DNA of 10,456 nt from Caldifarciminota bacterium (GTDB lineage: Bacteria; Hydrothermota; 32-111; QNBC01): contig JAGLYS010000263.1 of the NCBI GenBank assembly GCA_023132105.1, positions 1 through 10,456 on the forward strand. The letters run 5' to 3'. Positions 1-5,799 of this stretch are shown in pieces. Positions within the stretch are counted from its first letter, which is position 1, and each line of letters opens with the position of its first letter. The notes below the pieces were generated by a model that saw nothing but the letters and a program-made list of their open reading frames with translations, ran no database searches and was not told the DNA's origin. The position numbers were made by a program, and so were the translations under genes.

Positions 1-191
1 ACAATATTTTTTATCTTAATCGCATTTAGAAGAATCAATAAAATTATCGCCAGCCAGATAACAACACTTTTGTGAATTTTCAGATTCCTTAAATTTGTAA
101 TCTTTGCGATATAATTCTGAATTTTTTCGGATACTATGATAACCAAATATGTGATAAAAAACAATATAAGTAAAAAAGCTTTTATATTCAT
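1..191 (-). CDS. 5' part of a membrane protein gene, possibly an ArsB/NhaD (SLC13-type) permease; runs off the left edge
   Basis: From an ATG at 191-189 the frame stays open to base 1, giving about 63 residues and no stop. The peptide starts MNIKAFLLILFFITYLVIIV, a hydrophobic helix (residues about 5-21). A basic stretch (KIQNY... to ...NLKIHKS, about 24-45) follows, then a second hydrophobic helix (about 46-57). The first helix with 'ITYLVIIVSEKI' resembles the N-terminus of ArsB/NhaD-type ion transporters, but 60 residues are too few to be sure; any polytopic inner-membrane protein would fit. The gene lies downstream of the terminator at 236-279 and so is probably a separate transcription unit. 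No Shine-Dalgarno sequence precedes the ATG. A promoter-like pair ends 7 bases before it, suggesting a leaderless message. That a gene is present is likely; its family is tentative. Confidence 0.55.
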   Translation of the reverse strand, partial: MNIKAFLLILFFITYLVIIVSEKIQNYIAKITNLRNLKIHKSVVIWLAIILLILLNAIKIKNI

Positions 192-198
192 ATTTCTA

Positions 199-226
199 AG
201 TATAATTGAAAAGAGGAAAAAATCAA
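199..226 (-). promoter_or_regulatory. Putative promoter of the left-edge membrane protein gene, leaderless geometry
   Basis: On the minus strand TTGATT (226-221; 4 of 6 to the -35 consensus) is followed after 16 bases by TATACT (204-199; 5 of 6 to the -10 consensus). Only 7 bases separate the -10 box from the ATG at 191-189, so transcription would begin at or next to the start codon. This agrees with the lack of a Shine-Dalgarno sequence. In AT-rich DNA such matches occur by chance, so the placement is the main support. Confidence 0.4.
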
Positions 227-235
227 CAAGAATTT

Positions 236-279
236 TATAATAATAAAGACGGAGTTAAAACTCCGTCTTTATTATTATA
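236..279 (-). terminator. Strong intrinsic terminator after the lipoprotein gene, probably bidirectional
   Basis: A perfect 19-base-pair inverted repeat (236-254 with 261-279) encloses a 6-base loop. The loop-proximal part is the G+C-rich core GACGGAG/CTCCGTC, and the outer part is A/T only, so each strand has a T-rich run in the descending arm. It begins 17 bases past the lipoprotein stop codon. The symmetry means it could also stop transcription entering from the left on the plus strand, though no plus-strand gene is seen. Confidence 0.87.
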
Positions 280-296
280 TATTACAAATCGAACAA

Positions 297-1163
297 CTAT
301 GGTGCTGTTTTAAATGATGTCCAGCCTATAGATTTATTATTCACAATAAGTGAAAGCACATTAGGATCTGTCACAGGTTCGTTTTCATAAATTGCATTTA
401 CCCTTACAAGATATTTCGTATTTGGGTGAATGATATATTCCGTTTGAGTATCATCGGCACCTGTAAAATTAAATGTAAATAGCGTATCACCACCAAGTGT
501 ATCATACACTACTGGATCATCCGTTCCAGTTGTATAAGGTAAAGTATCAGATGTATCAGGAACACTTATATTCTGCCTGGTCCATATCAGTTTATATACG
601 CCTGTCGTATCGATATAACCGAAATCAACCGAATATTGATAAACATCCGGTATTGTCTTAAATTGTATTTTTAGCGTTTCCGGTATTATCATAATAGTGT
701 CCGGCATATATGAATATGCAAAGTTCGTATCAACCGATGGAATCGGGGATAAGAATTGAATAGTGTCCCTCATATTTGCTTCTAATGTATATACTATTGC
801 CGTTTCGCTGTTTGTAGGTAATGTAATACGATAAAAATATGTTTCCAGAGGGTTTACATCCGTTACATCCGTATATGAATTTATTCTTCCATAGATATAT
901 GTGGTTTCAGGATCAGCAGGAAAATTCGTCGTATCCTGTGATTTGAATAAAGCAAGCCCTTCACCCTGAGTAGGGGTCTGAATTGCCCAACTCACATAAA
1001 CCGAATCTACAAGAAACGAACTTCCTGTAATAGATGTATCGATTTTCGTTACTATGGATTTCAAGGAAAAACTAGAGTTCTGAGCGAAATCAATCGTCTC
1101 TGTGTTACAACCGACTAGTGCGATTACCAGACCGAGAACAACAAGGATTAATACCTTCTTCAT
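297..1163 (-). CDS. Secreted lipoprotein with FN3-like beta-sandwich domains
   Basis: A 288-residue protein of unknown specific function. The N-terminus MKKVLILVVLGLVIALVGCN is a lipoprotein signal peptide with lipobox LVGC; Cys19 would be lipidated and anchor the protein in an envelope membrane. The start is the ATG at 1163, not the in-frame ATG at 1178, because a strong GGGAGG Shine-Dalgarno sequence lies inside the would-be five extra codons. Residues about 35-130 and 135-265 look like two fibronectin type III-like domains; typical strands are 'DSVYVSWA', 'LETYFYRI' and 'NTKYLVRVNAIY'. The tail 'GWTSFKT' also ends in the FN3 manner. The protein is rich in Thr and Asp, as in extracytoplasmic proteins. 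It lies 63 bases after the sensor kinase gene, has its own promoter, and is followed by a hairpin terminator. Base composition is visibly less AT-rich than in the signalling genes. It could be a surface or adhesion protein; no catalytic motif is seen. Confidence 0.8.
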   Translation of the reverse strand: MKKVLILVVLGLVIALVGCNTETIDFAQNSSFSLKSIVTKIDTSITGSSFLVDSVYVSWAIQTPTQGEGLALFKSQDTTNFPADPETTYIYGRINSYTDVTDVNPLETYFYRITLPTNSETAIVYTLEANMRDTIQFLSPIPSVDTNFAYSYMPDTIMIIPETLKIQFKTIPDVYQYSVDFGYIDTTGVYKLIWTRQNISVPDTSDTLPYTTGTDDPVVYDTLGGDTLFTFNFTGADDTQTEYIIHPNTKYLVRVNAIYENEPVTDPNVLSLIVNNKSIGWTSFKTAP

Positions 1164-1169
1164 ATGAAA

Positions 1170-1175
1170 ACCTCC
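1170..1175 (-). promoter_or_regulatory. Strong ribosome binding site that fixes the lipoprotein start
   Basis: GGGAGG reads on the minus strand at 1175-1170, six bases before the ATG at 1163. It lies within the codons that would be translated from the upstream ATG at 1178, which argues that 1163 is the real start. Most other genes here have no comparable site. Confidence 0.85.
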
Positions 1176-1195
1176 CATTTACTTATATAGTAATA

Positions 1196-1224
1196 TTTAT
1201 ATCATATACTTAACGCTATGTCAA
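1196..1224 (-). promoter_or_regulatory. Near-consensus sigma-70-type promoter of the lipoprotein gene
   Basis: TTGACA (1224-1219; perfect -35) is separated by 17 bases from TATAAA (1201-1196; 5 of 6 to the -10 consensus). It sits directly after the stop codon of the upstream sensor kinase gene and predicts a start point near 1189, giving a leader of about 25 bases that contains the GGGAGG ribosome site. The lipoprotein gene is therefore likely to be expressed independently of the signalling operon. Confidence 0.72.
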
Positions 1225-1226
1225 GA

Positions 1227-3062
1227 TTAGATTATTAAATTCAACCTTATTCTAAATAATTTTAATCCCAAATCGGTAACCTTAACATCTATATTTCCTC
1301 CATAGCTTTCGACCACTTTCTTAACCGCATATAAGCCAATTCCGGTACCGTTTTTCTTACTTGAATAGAATTTATCGAAAATATGCCCTAATTTTTTTTC
1401 ATCAATTATTATTCCATTATCCGTAACAGTGATCTCGGCATGTTTTCCCTTTTCTGTTAATTTTATATCTAACTTTTTCTCCTTTTTAATGCAATTACTC
1501 AGCGCTTCAATAGCATTTTTTATAAGATTTTTCATTATATCGGATAATTCATCTCTCTCTATTCTTGAATAAATCGGATTGTCAGGAAGATAACAGGTAA
1601 GAATAATATTGTTTTCCGCAATTTCCGTACTATACAATTTGCAAACATCGGCAATAATATCATTTATACAGGATACTTTTCTTTTATTTCTTATATTCAG
1701 AAGAAAATTCGATACTTTACTGTTGAGCATTACTATTTCATCATCTATGATTTTTATAAGATTTATATCAATCTCATTTTTTTGAACAATTCTTTGAATT
1801 GACATTGAAATAGCATTTAACGGATTTTTTACCTGATGTGCAAATTCCGATACAAATGCTTCAATCTGCTTATTACTCCTCAATTCTTCCTCAAGTGCCC
1901 TTATCTTCAATTGATCCGTCTGGTCAATAAACATTGCAAGCTTATACCTCTTGTTCTCCTCATTAATTATTATATCGGATAACAATATATCGAATATCCT
2001 GTTATTGATTTTATACTCCTTTTTATTGCTTATCTCTTTAATAATATTCTTTAAGCGGTTTTCTCCCAAATCTTGTAATATATTATCTGCCTTATAATTT
2101 CTTAAAATAATATCTAATTTATCATTAAAAATGATAATAGGAGAATTAATATTGTTAAACAAATTAATTATAATCTCCTTATTAAACACATTCTCATATT
2201 TAATCTTTTTTAACTTCCCGGAACCAATAATTATTAAATATAAAAGACAGATTATTATAACTATTAAAAAGCTAGAGATTAAAAATACTATACTAACTTT
2301 TCTAACACTAATAAAATAATCTTTGGTATCATAACATATCCGCATCAGATAAATTTCCTCGATATTATGTTCGACCCTCTTTGTTACTTCTAAACTTTGA
2401 CTTCCATTAAATAAAATGAATCTATGATGGAATTCATTATCCAAAAGAGAGTTTTTTAGAAATGTATCTGACTCTATAGTCGATATCTTGCTTATATTTC
2501 CTGTGGCTGCAATAATTCCTTTCTCATCCTGTAAAATAAAATATCTAATACTCGTTTTATCTCTTATTTTTTTTAAGAAAGATCTGAAATTGAGTGTATC
2601 CCTTTCACTCGCAATGTCAGACATCCTAAAAATAAAAAAAACTCTGTAACTTGAATAATTTCTCAAAATAATCAAACAACCTTTATTCATAAATGCAAAA
2701 TCATTTTTAACAACCGAATAATCGATATTATAATTTCTTACAGATTTAACAATTTCGGTATTATTGCGAAATATAACAATATCATCTATGTCGAATCTTA
2801 TCATAAGATCTGCTCTGCTATAAGCATTCAATAATGCATTAATAGAAAATGAATATACAATTTGCATCCTGTCTTCAATATATAATTGTTTATTAATTTC
2901 AAGTAATCGAAATATCGATGATGATGTTTCATCTAATGTTTGTGATATTATTATTGATTCATCGATAAAAACAGATGATATAGTTTTTATGATATTTTTA
3001 TACATAAAATAGTTTAATAACAATAAAGGTAAAATCGTAAACAATATAATATATCGTTTCAT
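1227..3062 (-). CDS. Membrane-bound sensor histidine kinase, NtrB-like, with a large extracytoplasmic domain
   Basis: A 611-residue sensor kinase. A transmembrane helix at residues about 5-22 and a second at about 256-280 enclose an extracytoplasmic sensor domain of about 230 residues, whose ligand cannot be told. A degenerate PAS-like region follows (about 290-385, 'SPIIIFNDKLDIILRNYKA'). The HisKA dimerisation domain holds phosphoacceptor His409 in 'FAHQVKNPLNAI'. The ATPase domain shows an N box (Asn512, Asn516), a G1 box (D548-N-G) and a G2 box (G572-TGIGL). In the G1 box the usual second glycine of DxGxG is Ile ('DNGIII'), which may weaken ATP binding. The ATG overlaps the stop of the PorX-like gene (ATGA at 3062-3059), so translation is probably coupled; no separate Shine-Dalgarno sequence is seen. 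The obvious candidate partner is the adjacent PorX-like regulator. Family assignment is firm; stimulus and partner are inferred. Confidence 0.92.
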   Translation of the reverse strand: MKRYIILFTILPLLLLNYFMYKNIIKTISSVFIDESIIISQTLDETSSSIFRLLEINKQLYIEDRMQIVYSFSINALLNAYSRADLMIRFDIDDIVIFRNNTEIVKSVRNYNIDYSVVKNDFAFMNKGCLIILRNYSSYRVFFIFRMSDIASERDTLNFRSFLKKIRDKTSIRYFILQDEKGIIAATGNISKISTIESDTFLKNSLLDNEFHHRFILFNGSQSLEVTKRVEHNIEEIYLMRICYDTKDYFISVRKVSIVFLISSFLIVIIICLLYLIIIGSGKLKKIKYENVFNKEIIINLFNNINSPIIIFNDKLDIILRNYKADNILQDLGENRLKNIIKEISNKKEYKINNRIFDILLSDIIINEENKRYKLAMFIDQTDQLKIRALEEELRSNKQIEAFVSEFAHQVKNPLNAISMSIQRIVQKNEIDINLIKIIDDEIVMLNSKVSNFLLNIRNKRKVSCINDIIADVCKLYSTEIAENNIILTCYLPDNPIYSRIERDELSDIMKNLIKNAIEALSNCIKKEKKLDIKLTEKGKHAEITVTDNGIIIDEKKLGHIFDKFYSSKKNGTGIGLYAVKKVVESYGGNIDVKVTDLGLKLFRIRLNLII

Positions 3063-4576
3063 TTTTTGGGTTTAAGTGTCGCAATCGGGAGTATCATTTC
3101 CTCGATTGAAATTCCACCATGTTGCATTGTTCCGGAAAAATCAATACCTTTATAATCTTTAGGCTTAAGATAAGAATTTCCTAATGCAAGAATATATCTA
3201 TAATTCATCCCTTTTGAAGGCAGATGAAATTCCAAAGGATTAAAAAATGTCATTGTATTTCTCTTGTCGCTCATAATACTATATCCTTCTGCATATCTAA
3301 ATTGTATATTGGATATTCGACTTCCTTTTACAAATAAATCCTTATTTACTGTAATAGCCCCGTGATCAGATGTTATAAATATTATAGCATCCTCCTGAGA
3401 AATCCTCTCGAAGAATTCCAGAAATTTTGAATTTTCAAACCAATTTTTAACAATTTTCCTGAACGCAGTATCATTGGGTAAGCTTCTTTTTGCTAATTCC
3501 GATTTAGCTCTAAAGTGAATCAACATATCAAGGAAATTTACAACTATTGCAATAAAACCCGGTTTGTTGTAGACACCCATTCTACCTGCGAAATTTAAAT
3601 CTACAAGCTTTACATATTCAAAATTATCCCAATTTGTGTAATTATATTTCAAGAGTAGTTTTTTTAAATTTTCCTCTTCGAATCTATTCTGTTTTAAATC
3701 ATTCTCATCCCATATCGTTCGATACATATCACTCATTTCATCCGGAAATTTACCGCTGAATATCGAATTTCTTGAATATGATGTAAGCGTCGGTAGTATT
3801 GACATATAACAATCTGTTTTTATATTAAAATAACCTTCGAGCATCTCTTTGAATATCAACCAAATATCAAGTCTCATACAATCGAATAGAATAAAATAGA
3901 TTTTTTTATTACTGCTTAAATGTTGAAACACCTTATTTTTCAATAAATTATTGGATTTTGTAATGGAATTATCGTCTAATATGGATTTGTATTTATTCTT
4001 TATAAAGTAGATGAATTCATTATTAAGATTTTGTATCGTAATATTGTGAAGATCTCTTAAATCCTTATATTCGGATTTGTCAAGCTTAATATTCCACTTG
4101 GAAACCCATATTGCAATTTTATACCAATCATCTATTGTCACTATACTATTCAACCCCATCAGGATATCCCTTGATTCTCTGCCATAACTTCTTTGAGTAG
4201 TCTCTTCAAGTATCTTTTCTTTTTGCAGATATTTTTTACATACGGCAAGTACCTGTTTTGGACTTACAGGTTTTATTAAGATATCTTCGACTTTTTTGGC
4301 AAAGATCTCCTCCATAAAATTTTCATCATCGATTTTTGTCATCATAACAACAGGAATTTCACTTCCAATACTTTCCATTTTCTCTAAAAAACCCATTCCA
4401 TCCAATCCGGGCATCATCTGGTCGAGAATTATTAAACCTATGTTCTCCTCTTCAATAATAGATAATGCATCTTCGGCATTGTCAATTCCCAGGACTTTAA
4501 AATCCCTCTCTTTAAGAAATTTTATAATCGATTGTAAACTTTTTATTTCATCATCTATCCACAGGATATCTATCAT
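3059..4576 (-). CDS. porX: PorX-type response regulator: receiver domain fused to a PglZ (alkaline-phosphatase-fold) phosphodiesterase
   Basis: The 505-residue length is close to that of Bacteroidota PorX. Residues 1-115 form a CheY-like receiver with acidic Asp8/Asp9, phosphoacceptor Asp52 ('LILDQMMPG' region), Thr80 and Lys102. A helical linker (about 115-215) follows, then a PglZ domain. The metal and catalytic set looks complete: Asp232 ('FDCMRLD'), the nucleophile threonine in 'LPTLTSYSRN' (Thr263 or Thr265), the DxxxH pair Asp350/His354, Asp404-His405 ('SDHG'), and His486 ('QHGGISIEE'). PorX is known in Bacteroidota to regulate type IX secretion and to cleave oligonucleotides in a zinc- and phosphorylation-dependent way; that this homologue does the same is inferred. 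A GAGG ribosome site lies in the 3' end of the PorY-like gene, only 2 bases upstream. It is flanked on both sides by kinase genes and preceded in the operon by a diguanylate cyclase. There is no DNA-binding domain. Confidence 0.92.
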   Translation of the reverse strand: MIDILWIDDEIKSLQSIIKFLKERDFKVLGIDNAEDALSIIEEENIGLIILDQMMPGLDGMGFLEKMESIGSEIPVVMMTKIDDENFMEEIFAKKVEDILIKPVSPKQVLAVCKKYLQKEKILEETTQRSYGRESRDILMGLNSIVTIDDWYKIAIWVSKWNIKLDKSEYKDLRDLHNITIQNLNNEFIYFIKNKYKSILDDNSITKSNNLLKNKVFQHLSSNKKIYFILFDCMRLDIWLIFKEMLEGYFNIKTDCYMSILPTLTSYSRNSIFSGKFPDEMSDMYRTIWDENDLKQNRFEEENLKKLLLKYNYTNWDNFEYVKLVDLNFAGRMGVYNKPGFIAIVVNFLDMLIHFRAKSELAKRSLPNDTAFRKIVKNWFENSKFLEFFERISQEDAIIFITSDHGAITVNKDLFVKGSRISNIQFRYAEGYSIMSDKRNTMTFFNPLEFHLPSKGMNYRYILALGNSYLKPKDYKGIDFSGTMQHGGISIEEMILPIATLKPKK

Positions 4577-4578
4577 TA

Positions 4579-5799
4579 CTAAACCTCACAATACGGTAAG
4601 TCAATCCGGAATGTTGATCCTTTACCTTTCTTTGTATTTTTAACAAATATTTTACCTGAAAAGTAATCCTTGATTATTCTTTTGGTAAGTGTTAGGCCAA
4701 GTCCCCAACCATACTTTTTGGTGCTAAAACCAGGCTGGAAGATATTATCTATTATTCTCATATTGATTCCCCTCCCATTATCGAAAATTTCAATAACAGA
4801 CCTGTTCTTTACTTTGAACATATCAATTTTAATTTTATTTCCATTCTGTGATATTGCATCGATTGAATTCTTAATCATATTTTCTATAGCCCAGCTAAAA
4901 AGTTCGGGATCTATCTTACTTTTTATATTCTCATTTTTATCTATCTTTATTGAATAACCTTTCCCTCTTTTGGGAGATCTTTCATTGAAATACCGGACAA
5001 CTTTATCGACCTCTTTATTTAAATCCAGGCAAATCAACCGTTGAGTTCGACCAATTTTATTGAATCTGTTTGCAATGATCTTCAATTTATTAACATCTTC
5101 TTTCATAAATTCGATATCTTTAATTTCTGTTAATTTTCCTTGATTTTCTTCTATGATCTCAATCCACCCCATCAATGCAATTGTCGGCGTCCCAATCTGA
5201 TGAGCCATTTCTCTTGCTAAACCCATCCATAATTTATTATTTTCATTTTCTTTAATTATCTTTATCCCTATAAAGCCCAGTATAGAAAGAATTAGCATTA
5301 CAAGAATTTCGAAAAGAGGTACATACCTCATAATAAACACTTCTCTTGGATATCCGAAATATATTCTTTCTATTACCTCCCCGGATATCGGGTCATATAT
5401 TTCTACCGGTGTGTTGGATTTTGCAAGCCTCTTTTTAATTGTATTGAATTTCCTTATTATGTGAATATTTTCACCCTTTTTAAGACTGCTATATGTTATG
5501 CTCTCATCTCCAATGTTAATATTTCTCCATGAAACAGGTATATCATCTCCATCTGTTATCAAAACGGGGAAATCTATCTTGCTTATTATTTCATCGAATA
5601 TTATTTCTGTGGACTGGTCGTTGTCTTCATTAAGAGCACTTGATATGAATCTTGCATATACTCTTGTTTTCAACTTAGTGTTTTCTTCTAATGATGTAAG
5701 AATAATCTGTATGAATATAATAAAGGATATCAATAAGATAATAAAGAATATGAATATTATTTTTTCGAGTCTCGATAAACTTTTTAAAAAATTAATCAT
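4579..5799 (-). CDS. porY: PorY-like sensor histidine kinase, likely partner of the adjacent PorX
   Basis: A 406-residue membrane kinase. Transmembrane helices at about 13-35 and 159-180 enclose a small extracytoplasmic domain of about 120 residues. It ends in 'VIERIYFGY', a pattern also found in the PorY-type kinases of Bacteroidota. The H box reads 'WMGLAREMAHQIGTPTIALM' with His200; the 'W-x-G-[ML]-A-[KR]-E-x-A-H-Q-[IL]-G-T-P' form is the hallmark of this group. The ATPase domain has N307/N311, G1 box D340-NGRG, F box 'FQPGFSTK' and the group-specific G2 region 'YGWGLGLTLTKRII' (364-369 at its core). The ATG overlaps the end of the cyclase gene by 8 bases, and the PorX-like gene starts 2 bases after the stop. 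In Bacteroidota porX and porY are usually unlinked, so the adjacency is informative. The gene name rests on motif resemblance, not on a search. No Shine-Dalgarno sequence is visible. Confidence 0.85.
   Translation of the reverse strand: MINFLKSLSRLEKIIFIFFIILLISFIIFIQIILTSLEENTKLKTRVYARFISSALNEDNDQSTEIIFDEIISKIDFPVLITDGDDIPVSWRNINIGDESITYSSLKKGENIHIIRKFNTIKKRLAKSNTPVEIYDPISGEVIERIYFGYPREVFIMRYVPLFEILVMLILSILGFIGIKIIKENENNKLWMGLAREMAHQIGTPTIALMGWIEIIEENQGKLTEIKDIEFMKEDVNKLKIIANRFNKIGRTQRLICLDLNKEVDKVVRYFNERSPKRGKGYSIKIDKNENIKSKIDPELFSWAIENMIKNSIDAISQNGNKIKIDMFKVKNRSVIEIFDNGRGINMRIIDNIFQPGFSTKKYGWGLGLTLTKRIIKDYFSGKIFVKNTKKGKGSTFRIDLPYCEV

Noticed and set aside
1164..1178. Longer lipoprotein start (MGGFH...) at 1178
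   Set aside because: The GGGAGG ribosome site is inside these codons, and the ATG at 1163 gives a normal lipoprotein signal peptide directly.
2131..2319. Plus-strand open frame of 62 codons
   Set aside because: It is antisense to the second sensor kinase, opposite its PAS-like and second membrane region; the hydrophobic product is a shadow of coding on the minus strand.
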